Shown here in pieces: positions 1-10,510 of a DNA stretch of 64,000 bases. The notes beneath the pieces are model-generated. The model was given only the letters and a program-made list of their open reading frames with translations. It had not been told where the DNA came from and searched no databases. This DNA comes from Chaenocephalus aceratus (taxonomy: Eukaryota; Chordata; Actinopteri; Perciformes; Channichthyidae). Within the stretch, counting starts at the first letter, position 1, and every line of letters begins with the position of its first letter. The translations under genes and the position numbers were made by a program. The DNA lies in assembly GCA_023974075.1 (NCBI GenBank), contig CM043796.1:25040927-25104926 (forward strand), given 5' to 3'.

Positions 1-60
1 CCCCTTTGGAGAAAAAAAAAAGTCAGCCCCCCCCCCCCCCCCAACACAAATAGTCAGGCT

Positions 61-1166
<1,106 letters not shown>

Positions 1167-1359
1167 AATAGTGCTGTACTGCATCATATTATTTCGAATC
1201 AATAATTTTTCAAATTATGATTTTTTTGTATCTTTTTTTTTTTATAACCATTTTCCCTCCTGGTCTCTCACACCTCCCCTGACATGCCTCTGCGCCCCCC
1301 AGGGGGGGCACTCCCCCCACTTTGAGAACCACTGGGTTATAGGCATAGACCTAGCCATA

Positions 1360-2057
1360 AGGGCTGCACATAACAGTTATTTGCTTTGTCTTATAAACTA
1401 TGGAAACATTTTCAATCAAACAATAAGTCATTTAATTGTGCATTTCAAAAACTAAAACTTTACATGTTTTCTCAATAAATAACTTGGTTATTAACATTGT
1501 GGGCAATAATATTCAGTCAATACATGTATCTATTAATTGATCAATTAATGAAGTAGGATCCTGCCACTTTAATGACAACGGATTTCATTGGGACTATTTT
1601 TTGGAGAAAGTAGTTCCAGTGAAAACAGACAATGGTGAGGTGATTTCAAGGTTTATAAAAGCCTGTTAGTTCTAAGCTTTAGTCTAAATCAATGTTCCCC
1701 TTATATCGGGTTGCATTATTTGTAAACAAATATAACTAATTGTGATTGTTTAGACTTGTATTGCAATTGCAATATGATCCATGAAAAAGGAGGGATTGAT
1801 CACTTGTCAAATATAATTTGTATCATAATTGAAACACATATACATTCATTATTATACTTTTTTAGGAGTATCTGTACCAAACAAATATGTTCTGTTAAAT
1901 CTGTAAAATAATATTCAAAGGCCCAGACATCTCTGCAGCCCTACACTACCTGTTTAAGTAAGTATGTTAACATATTTAGCCTATGCTTCCTGCCCTTTGG
2001 ATATTGCACTTGTCAATATTGTGATTTTATACAATTTCAATTAATTGTGCAGCCCTA
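1360..2057. mobile_element. hAT-like MITE with AGGGCTGCAC ends
   Basis: The left end reads AAGGGCTGCACATAAC and the right end, reverse complemented, reads TAGGGCTGCACAATTAATTG. The same terminal motif bounds elements at 33257-33556 and about 39612-40216. No clear target duplication is visible here. The interior is AT-rich with no credible ORF. Classification as hAT rests on the 33-kb relative, which has an 8-bp target duplication. Confidence 0.5.
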
Positions 2058-3335
2058 CTCTATTGTATTTGGAAGGAGGCAGAATATTAACAGACATATC
2101 TACATATATCAAAAGATACAATAAAACGGGGCCAGATAAAACCAAAGATACCTGGAGAACTGTTATGATAATTTGAGGAACTAACTTTTACGACAGGCCA
2201 CCCATTGATCTACGTGTCAAATACATCACCAGATCACACAACACTTAGTTTTGAGTGCAAACGGAAGTGGCTGCATAACTCAGTGTCCCACACCTTCCTT
2301 CACCTCAACATACTGCCTTCTCTTTTGAGGAGATATCTGAATGTTGCTCGAGCGACCTCTGCTGAACGAAACCGTATCTTATCTCTCGAAAAAGAATAAA
2401 GAAACAAAGACTGTAGCAGTGATACATTTCTGTGGTTATGTAACAAGTAAATTAGTTAATCTTTACTGATAAAACCTTTATACAAACAACAATTCAACCT
2501 GTTACAGCCAGCCCTAGACTGCGTTATGCCGACTGTAAACCAGGACCTAGCTAACAAAGGCAACCATAAGAGTCGTTTCTTATAAAAGTGTAATGTGGAA
2601 AAATAATAATGCAAAAAGCCTCATAGCAGGTTCAAAAGCTGGCGCCATATGTTTACATTGGGAGGCAGCACTGCCATGGTTCATTTGACTGCATCAATTA
2701 TCATGTAGCTAACAGACTGCAAAGCATAACGGGGGATAACATTATCAGCCGACCATTTAGACATATTGTTTACAAACTACACAGAGACTACTCTCTATCG
2801 TTTAAGTAAACATGTTAAACCCAATTATCAGTTTTTGTGTGGATTTGAGAAAGTGTGCACTGTCTGCTAACTAGCACGGCGGCTAGCAGCTAGCTAAACA
2901 TCAGTGTATACATTAGCATCAAGTGAGCCGGTGAGAGACGATACAGCTAAAGCCGTGAATAACGTCGGCTAAATACGCTTGCATATACATTTTCAGTTTT
3001 ATTTTGAACCGCTAAAACTGGACAGAAGCAGGACACTGACTTGAGCCTGGAACATGTATAAATAAACCCCGACACAAAGCTAATAACGCGCCTACTTGGA
3101 GTATTCATGTTCCCGGGTTCAGCATCTTCCTGCTCATTCAGTTGCCCTCCGGTCCAGCACAAAAGCAAGAGACTGCGGGCTGCCAGCGGCCAATTCACGA
3201 CAAAACGACACCTCTGCACCGACAATTCGCTCTGTTTACAAGCGGGGTTTTCGTTCCCGGGGAGCAACACATTTTCCAAAGCCATGGATACAGTGTAAAA
3301 GTAAAACAAGCTTAGAGTAACGCTCACACACTCAC
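2058..3335. other. Non-coding stretch left of candidate exon
   Basis: No supportable gene. A 64-codon plus-strand frame at 2205-2399 has a vague resemblance to a transposase tail but carries no diagnostic motif. If the minus-strand first exon at 3336-3356 is real, this region is its first intron. Short conceptual frames between 2947 and 3327 overlap on both strands and look like chance. Confidence 0.5.
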
Positions 3336-3356
3336 CTCGGGTCCAACCGAAGCCAT
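3336..3356 (-). CDS. Candidate first coding exon, minus-strand gene (partial)
   Basis: On the minus strand, ATG at 3356 in a good context (GGCACCATGG) opens seven codons, MASVGPE, ending at a consensus donor GAG|GTGAGT at 3336/3335. Just upstream lie a CRE-like TGACGTAA and a GC-rich box (GGGCGGAG), as in a TATA-less promoter. The gene would be transcribed leftward out of the window, divergently from SSNA1. In mammals ANAPC2 occupies that position, so anapc2 is a positional guess only; seven residues cannot confirm it. It could also be a chance ATG next to a GTGAGT. Confidence 0.35.
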
Positions 3357-3420
3357 GGTGCCTGGACGTTAACTCCGCCCACTCGCGATTACGTCACACA
3401 TATTGAATTTACAGACGGTG
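3357..3420 (-). promoter_or_regulatory. Candidate CpG/CRE promoter
   Basis: Read on the minus strand, the 60 bases before the ATG at 3356 contain a TGACGTAA CRE-like half, a CGCGAGT stretch and GGGCGGAG. CpG density is higher than in the AT-rich flanks. The transcription start is not determined. Confidence 0.35.
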
Positions 3421-4359
3421 TTATACCACCTGGTGATACCACTGTCAGTCATATTCTTGTTTTAATAGTAAGACTATATTATCCAGAATATATTCATATC
3501 TGTCATGATAACAACACATAGTATTGAAACATGCTGAAATCAAAAACATAAAGGTGCCATAATCATCTTGTAAATATTGAAAGATACAACCCATTATCCA
3601 TTAATACAATAAATTACACTCGAATAGAACAAATATGTGTTAATGTTATAATGTATAATAATAATAACTAGAGAATGCAATTCCTGAAGAAATTGCTAGT
3701 GGGAATGCTTTATGCTGAAAAGCTGACCCTGAATTGCTATGCTGAAATGTAATGTGTAAGAAGAATGTGAAGAATTTAGATTGAAATGATACATGAACAC
3801 TGTTTGTGTGATGAGAAAAGAAAAAAAAGTAAAAAGGCTTAGAAAAGCAGCAGAATATTTGAACTGCAAACTTTTGAACTAACTTGAAGCCATAATACGC
3901 TTAGATGCGTTGATGGCTGCATTGTTACCTAACCTGTGAAGTTTTGGGCCGTTTGGAGCATTTTTTCTGAAGTTATGAGAAAACCGTGTTTCATGGCGAG
4001 CATTGTGTTGCCATGGCAACGGCATTTGAAGAAATCTCAAAACTGTCCAGTAGATGTCTTCACGGCTGGACTGTTAGCACACATGTGAAGTTTGAGCACT
4101 TTTTGAACATTTTCATAGGAGTTAATGTATAGCGACATCGTCTTTTATGGCGAGGGATGCGTTTCCATGGAAACGGCATATGATGACACCCCATAATTGA
4201 CGTAGAGCTGTTGAGGGCAGGACCATTAAGTATTATCTGAAGTCTGCTGCCCTGAGTATGTCAGTTGGAGTTATGACATCATCGTGTTCCATGACCCAGG
4301 TGTTTATATTTGAGCTAACGAGGTGTCCAGAGATCAAATGTTTCCATTGTTCTGAATGA

Positions 4360-4960
4360 CGGCTCGTCTACACTACAGGCATCGAAAAATGCTTTCAACG
4401 CTTCGCCCATTCATTTGAATGGGGTGACGTAGAAGATTTTTAAACTTCGCCGAACTGCATTGTGGGGAGCATGGCATGGCTTTGCAAGCATCACGAGCAT
4501 CTATCGGCATCAAAAGTTGAACAATGTTCAACTTTTGAGGCTCGATGCTTGGCATCAGCCAATCAAATCCCGCGTATGCAAATCTGACAGTACAAGTGCT
4601 AGCCAATCAAACCGCGTGTATGCTGGGAGAGACTACGCAGGTCATTTCCTCATATTCAAAAAAATGGAGCGGGAGTGAATCACCCGGTGCTGTATGATCA
4701 GTCTCTGTTGTGTTTATCTACCGGGATAAAAACCGGAGGAGCCAGGCATGGAGGAAGGTGGCAGAGACAGTGGATGAAACTGGTAGGTTTTCGCCTGTTT
4801 GGGGATTTTATATCCAGTTTACTTCGTTTTAACATTGCTCTTGCTTTGTATGCCGGGGGCGGGCGGGAGATTCCTGATTGGTTGTTGATCGCGAGAAATC
4901 GCCAAGCCTCAGACACGCCCAGATTCAAGATTTGTTGATGCCCGTAGTGTAGACGGGCCG
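4360..4960. mobile_element. MITE with GTCTACACTAC inverted ends
   Basis: Inverted ends read CGGCTCGTCTACACTAC (left) and CGGCCCGTCTACACTAC (right, reverse complemented), flanked by a 3-bp direct repeat TGA (4357-4359, 4961-4963). Near the left third is a 29-bp near-perfect palindrome at 4510-4538 with arms TCAAAAGTTGAACA. A shorter relative with the same palindrome lies at 24618-24945. Superfamily is uncertain; 3-bp target duplications suggest PIF/Harbinger, though the usual TWA target is not seen. Confidence 0.65.
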
Positions 4961-5628
4961 TGAGAGATAAACCTCGTAAATGTGAACGTTTTGTTGAAGA
5001 ACCGACAGATATCGGTGACATTTCAAAGCGTGAAGCATGTCAAGGACCTTGATTATCTGAAGTGTGCTTTTTGTGTACTTTCGGGTCAATAATGTGGCCT
5101 TTTTGGCAGATTAACTAAAGGTGTGCGGCTGCTGCTGTGAGGAAATATCAGCCTGAAATTACAATGGGCTTTAATGGAGACATGTTGAACGTTTTTGTCA
5201 CTTCATGCCCTCAAGAGGTATTTTGTTTAATTATTTTTTTGCTTAATTATCTGTCATTTTTCAAGCTACGATATGTTTTCCTACGTTTGTCATGAAAAAT
5301 TATGTCTCAGGAATGTAGGGTTTGGGAATTATGGCAGTTTTAAAAAAAAATATGAAGGCAAATTTCAAGATTTCCTATACTCTAGCTGTGACATCACCCA
5401 CTCTAGTTAAAGGGATAGTGGAAATTCAACCCCAAATAGTTTCGTTTTAACTTATATACAAGCATAATTACGTACCAAAACAATCACACCTGATTAAAAA
5501 AATATAATAATTGCCTTACGCATGTTAGAAGCACTTTATTGCAGCTTCCCCGAACTTTTTTAGAAACGAAATTATCGATTCAGCCAAACCGGAAGTGACG
5601 AAAACTCAGGAAGACGAAACGATAAACA

Positions 5629-5945
5629 ATGGCGTCTATGCAGAATGAACGTGGAAGGGCAAATATACCAGACAAAGAAGAAGGATTGTACGAGGTATCC
5701 AGTGATGATAGCGAGTCAGAAATATCCTCTCGGCTTTCCTACGAAAATGTAGTTTTAGGAACTGAATCTGAATCCGGTTCAGTAAGCGACGATGGTGAGA
5801 ATATTGAGCCAGACGATGGACCATTACGTCCTTATTTCTTCGAGCCCGAGGTGATGGAGTTAGTTCACGGCATGGGCAATGGCGAGGATGACCAGGACCA
5901 GGCGCCAGATGATGCACCCCTACGCACAAATAATCTTGACTGGTA
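5629..5945 (+). CDS. Acidic ORF / first exon inside the TTAA transposon
   Basis: ATG at 5629 opens 105 codons about 220 bp inside the left transposon end. The product is rich in Ser, Asp and Glu (DSESEISS, GENIEPDD) and contains PYFFEPE near residue 75. It ends LRTNNLDW just before a stop, but GACTG|GTAGGT at 5945/5946 is a good splice donor within the Trp codon, so this is probably a first exon. Fish proteins with a P2X7-like cysteine-rich C-terminal domain often have an acidic leader, an (F)FEPE motif and then a Trp-Cys-rich start; I infer that relationship weakly. No following cysteine-rich exon was recognised. Function unknown. Confidence 0.4.
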
Positions 5946-6350
5946 GGTCTCTAAGCATAGCTCACGCATCTTAAGATCACCTGTAGCCTTTACAAATATT
6001 AATCATTGTTAATTAGCCTATAGTATATGTTTTAATTGGGACGGCCATCCATCCTATTTACAGACGTTTTTCAATGGCCTTTTCCTTTTCAATATGTCCG
6101 ATCATGCGATAATGTCAACTTGTAGCATCCAGGAGCTGAAAAATCATAGGATGAGAATAAATAATTTGGTAACACTTTCACACTGTCCCACTTTGAACAG
6201 GCACAGATTGGGTAGCCAACTCCCAATTAAACTTTCATCTCGAGCTCCTACAATAGCATACAGGCATCACATAGGCCATGTAGGCCTAAATCTTTTGTTT
6301 ACAATGTTGTAGGTCTAAAAGTAAAACAAAAAGCATCAATTTAAACTCAC

Positions 6351-8788
6351 TCTTTTTCGTTCTCTTTTTTGGAATCCTGATCTGGGAGTGGGAGTGCGAC
6401 GGCTGATGCTCGCAGCCTGTGCATCGGGCGTTTCGGGCCCCTGTTTCTCTTGAACTCCTTTGGTGGTTGGTATAGCATCTTTCTTCAGGCGTCGACACCT
6501 GCAAACATATTTGTTAATTTAAATTAATTGTATTGACTATTTAAACCTACATCAATGAATTACAGTAGTCATACAATATACTAGAAAATAAGTGTACATA
6601 ACTATAAAAAAAGTTGATGGTGTTAACATGGAGTATGGTGAATGGTACTACATGTATTTGGTATAGTATTCCTAGTGACTAGACTTTGAAGTGTTAGCTA
6701 TTAATTATCATGATTATTGGACAGTTGAATGCAGCATGGATTTGAGCCTTGGATTGGAATCATTTGTAGGCGCAGGCCTAATGCTGAACTCCTCATGACA
6801 TTTTGAAGGCCACCATCCAAGCCCTAGACAGTTAGACTGAGTAGTAGTAGTAGTACTGGTCCCACAGAAAAAAGCACAGTAACTAGGAGTAGGCTCTAGG
6901 CCAGGGGTCTTCAACTAAAATTCAACGAGGTCCAGTTAGAGAAAATCTCCCCATGCAAAGGTCCGGAACATCAAAATGTCTAACTTGCTTCATGAATTAG
7001 TGTGATATATATTGAAGTGACCTGTAGCTTTATCAACGTCTGCATGTAATCAACAACTGACAGCCAATCAAATAAAGAAAGTACAATTCAAAAACAACAA
7101 TATTTATTGTCAATTAACATTGAACTATACAGATATACAGTAAATACTGTGGATATGTGTAATGTTCCTCTCGGGCTGCATTTACAAATAAAATAGAGAA
7201 AATAAATAAAATAGCTTTTGAAAATATGTGTATCTTAAAAGTGCTTAATTTTAGATAAATAAAATAAAGTGTAGCAGCAGCTTGAGAGTCCCTTTTTCTT
7301 TGTTAACCGTTTCACATCATGACTTAACAGTTTCAGACGAGTATAGAACAATATCAGTCTTTACACATCATAACAATTTAACAGTTTCTCTTTCTTTCCC
7401 TCTTATATTGCAGTCCCTCACTCACTTTTTTTAAATTCAGTGTAAGAATTGAGCTCGAGCTTGTCCTGCCAGGAGTTTGTAAATCTGGGCCGACATGGAG
7501 TCAGGGCTATTCTCATACACATGCAGGTGCTCATTGGTTACAGTGATGCAAACACAGGTATGGTGAAAAAAGAGAGAACTATTCGAAGCAGAAAAAAAAA
7601 CAGCGTAATATACCATCTGACAAAGGCCTGTGCTATAATGCTTCAATTAACTGGCTATTCTTTATAATATACTCAGATCAATAGGAGACAGAGATGTTAA
7701 GTTAAAAATCATGGGTTTTTATTATTATTTACAGCAGGGGTGGGGAACCTTTTTCCTTACAAATTATTGAACTCAACCTCTGCTTAAAAAAAAATCACAG
7801 CCCATTAATCTGGCCTTTCTTTCATGCTGTGCAAAGAAAAAGCAACCTCTTAATCCAGATATCTCACCATGACTCACGTATGTGCATGTGCACGGTGTGG
7901 CGTGACCACCAAAACAGAAATATATGGACACAAGATGTGTGCAAATGTATTTAGTATCCTATCCATGTGAACATGATTTAAATGGGGGGGGACCTAACCT
8001 CCTCTAGGGGGGTCCGGGGGCATGCTCCCCCGGGAAGATTTGTGTTTTTTTTTAAATATTGAAGTTAAAAGCATCAATCTGGTGCACTTTGAGAGCAACA
8101 TTAAGAGATCTATGGATACATCGCTCAACACCCATATGAAACAGAACTGTAAGCATATTTTTCTTTTTGGATATTTTACAAATCACTCTCATTTTAAACT
8201 CTATTCTTGTTATTTTTAACAACTTTTTTGTTACTGTCATATAGTATTTTATACCTGTTTTTCATTTAGTCTCATTAATAACTATATTGATCATATCAAG
8301 GTGTGCCTTAACCTCACTGAGCTGAGGTTATTTGAGCCTCTCAGGAGAGAGCTCTCTTCCACCTGGTTGTAGAAAAGCGCTTTAAATTCGTTAGCATACC
8401 TAGCTAACCAGATGCTAATAACAACAGATCGCCACTGTGCTTACAACTAAAGATAGCAATGGCAATAAATGGCGTTGTACACAATGGTACAGGCTAATGA
8501 TGCATTAAATCAGCCAGAAACATAATAAAATACTCACTTATTATGTATTCCACTTTCAATTTGAGCTAGAGACAGAGGAATCTCGAAACAATGGTCAGTA
8601 AAATGACGGGAGCACACGACTGCCGAAGTACTCGTCAGCTTCGGCTCCGTGAAGTTTGACCGTGTTATCTGAACAAATTTCACCCACTGACGACGAATGG
8701 CTGGGTTTCTTGGAAACGCATGCGTCGAAACGCCATTCTCTGCATTTGCTGTCGCACTACAGCCATACAAAACACATCTATTCACCAT
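6351..8788 (-). CDS. THAP-domain protein, two exons, transposon-encoded (partial)
   Basis: Exon 1 runs from ATG 8788 to 8538, ending at AA|GTGAGT; exon 2 runs 6498-6351 after TTTGCAG and ends at a GTGAGT donor, so a 3' exon is expected but not found. The THAP zinc finger is complete: C5, C10, C59 and H62 (C-x4-C-x48-C-x2-H), with P26, W35 and F63 conserved, followed across the splice by RRLKKDAIPTT, the usual AVPTIF-type box. After that comes a basic low-complexity tail. THAP domains bind DNA and are used by P-element and Kolobok-type transposases, which fits the surrounding TTAA element. About 132 residues are visible; the catalytic part is missing. Reading frame across both exons is intact. 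Confidence 0.75.
6902..7680. repeat. hAT-like insertion, poorly bounded
   Basis: At 6902 a CCAGGGGTCTTCAACTAAAA start resembles common vertebrate hAT termini, and the following GAGGTCCAGTTAGAG also fits. The right end could not be placed. The interior is AT-rich without a credible ORF. A second such end, CAGGGGTGGGGAACC, is at about 7737. Confidence 0.35.
8002..8445. repeat. Dispersed repeat, copy 2
   Basis: Collinear with 296-810 (see that entry for shared landmarks) but with many small differences and lacking the (CA)n tract at its right end. It lies inside the TTAA transposon, between the two THAP exons, so it inserted after the transposon or was part of its ancestor. Confidence 0.65.
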
Positions 8789-9039
8789 AATAAAGGTCGG
8801 CTATTCACATGAACATTGTATTAAATGTCCGCCATTGTTTGTGCCCGTCTTCCTTTGTTTTCGTCATCACCCGAAGATTCCCGAAGTATTTCGTTTCATT
8901 GAGAGGGCGTGATCGGGAGCAGTAAAATTGAAAATAAAATGAAACTAGGCGCATGAATAAAAAAAAATTGTTTATTATGCCTATTTTTTAATAAAAAGAC
9001 ATAAGTTAAACCCAAAATTCGCGGATTTCCACTATCCCT

Positions 9040-10140
9040 TTAATGTTAAAATCTGAAGAAGGCCTCTGTACCAAGGTCTGAATGTTTATTATCTCTAAAA
9101 GTAAGAATCAGATTTAAAAGTTGTGTTACACGAATAATGTCAGAAAGATGTGTAACATTTTAAAGTTGGAATGAGGTTTCTGAGTGAAAGTATGAATGAG
9201 CAGTTAGCAGTTGAAGTCGCATGAAGATTTATTGAAGTCTGAAGAATTTCTCCATTGACTTCCATGTTAAAAAATGTGATGAACTATGGGATGTATCTCT
9301 GGAATTATGAAAGTTATGAATGATACAAGTAATAGCAATAGATTCCCGACCGAGCTGAACGTTTTGATGTTTGAGCAGAGTTTCTGCGATGTTCAATGCG
9401 GAAGGAGAAGACCGGCAAAATAACGGGTGGAATAATAAGAATAAAGAATTTTGTGCATAGAAGAACAAATGGAATGCTGTTAACAGCATTCCCACTAAAT
9501 AATAATAAGTCTTCACTGAATAAACAATTTCAGATGTTTGGCTTCCTCTCCTCACCTGTAGTTAGGCCTGATGCCGGTTTCATTTCCTCTGTTTTTTCAG
9601 TTCTTCAAGACTGCAATGAATGTATCTTTGTAAAATACATTTGTAAACATATTGGAGTCATTTTTCTCAGTTATTTGAGATTATATATCCATATATGAAC
9701 AAACACGTAGTTGCCATTTCTAAGGTAACCTCAAATACATTGATTGCAGTCTCGGACATATTAATTCACATACATGTTCATATTGAAAAGAAAAAGGGAG
9801 AATAACTGGCTTCTGACCATGCAGAAGGAATTATTATCTGTAGCCTATACACACAGTAATGAGCTATGGGCAGTAGCCTTATAGAAAGTTATTAATGACT
9901 CACCTCGATCAGATGCAACATTTAGGTTAGATATACATTAATGCATCATTAATAAACATACAAAATACAATTATTTTTCAAAAATGTGTATTTGTACTTT
10001 TACAAAAATAGACATTGTAATGCATAGTAACCTATGACCCTATTTATACACCCTGTGCCGAGAACAAACACAAACGGCTCCTACATACAGAATAATAATA
10101 ACTATCCATAGACTGTACATAAAGGAATTATTTTACTACT
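9040..10140. other. Intergenic, no gene seen
   Basis: The first 470 bp belong to the right half of the composite repeat. From 9520 to 10140 the sequence is AT-rich and holds no ORF, RNA gene or repeat that I can support. Confidence 0.5.
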
Positions 10141-10160
10141 AGACAATATTCACAGATGGT

Positions 10161-10175
10161 CAGAAGGGGGCGCTA
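10161..10175 (+). promoter_or_regulatory. CTCF-like motif upstream of SSNA1
   Basis: CAGAAGGGGGCGCTA matches the core of the vertebrate CTCF consensus (CCASYAGRKGGCR) closely. It is about 350 bp upstream of the SSNA1 start codon. Similar sites also occur inside fish repeats, so occupancy is not implied. Confidence 0.4.
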
Positions 10176-10510
10176 GGGACGCAAATTAGACATGTAGCAC
10201 CTAAATATAATAAGACGAAGAAGAACGAAGAGGAATCATGAAGTGAGGAAGAAGCAGAAGAAGAAGAACTGCCGGCTACTTCAGTTGTCCGGGAAACCCG
10301 CTTCGTAACCCGCCTTTGAAAGCTTTTCTGCGGATAGGCGCTTTTTCTATGCGGATACATGTGTGAACCCGGGCGGATTTCACTCAGCGAAACATATGAT
10401 AACCTTTAGGACACGAGAAATAAGATATAAAGTGTTTAACATTAGCATAATAAGCGGTGTGTAGCCGCGGTTGAAGCTTATAGTCAGGCGGTCTTCAGCT
10501 GAAATCCAAC

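Larger units (their letters stand above)
5411..9039. mobile_element. TTAA-flanked Kolobok-like DNA transposon (degenerate)
   Basis: Both ends carry the perfect inverted repeat AGGGATAGTGGAAAT, and the element is bounded by TTAA on each side (5407-5410 and 9040-9043). A second inverted motif, TTAACTTAT, lies 20-40 bp inside each end. TTAA targets and AGG termini fit the Kolobok superfamily; piggyBac also uses TTAA but normally has CCY ends. Coding remains inside are a two-exon THAP-domain gene on the minus strand (6351-8788) and an acidic ORF on the plus strand (5629-5946). No transposase catalytic core was found, so this copy is probably internally deleted. It has itself received insertions (6902-7680, 8002-8445). 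Confidence 0.75.
3660..9515. repeat. Composite nested repeat block
   Basis: The left part (about 3668-4356) and right part (about 9050-9515) look like two halves of one older repeat: both describe GAATGC-rich ends (CTAGTGGGAATGCTTTATG on the left; GGAATGCTGTTAACAGCATT on the right), followed or preceded by AATAATAATAA. Inside are a 601-bp MITE (4360-4960), the TTAA transposon (5411-9039) and further insertions within that. The pairing of the outer halves is inferred from end motifs only. No coding capacity is seen in the outer repeat. Confidence 0.4.

Noticed and set aside
2205..2399. 64-codon frame possibly from an hAT transposase tail
   Set aside because: No diagnostic motif; similarity too vague to claim.
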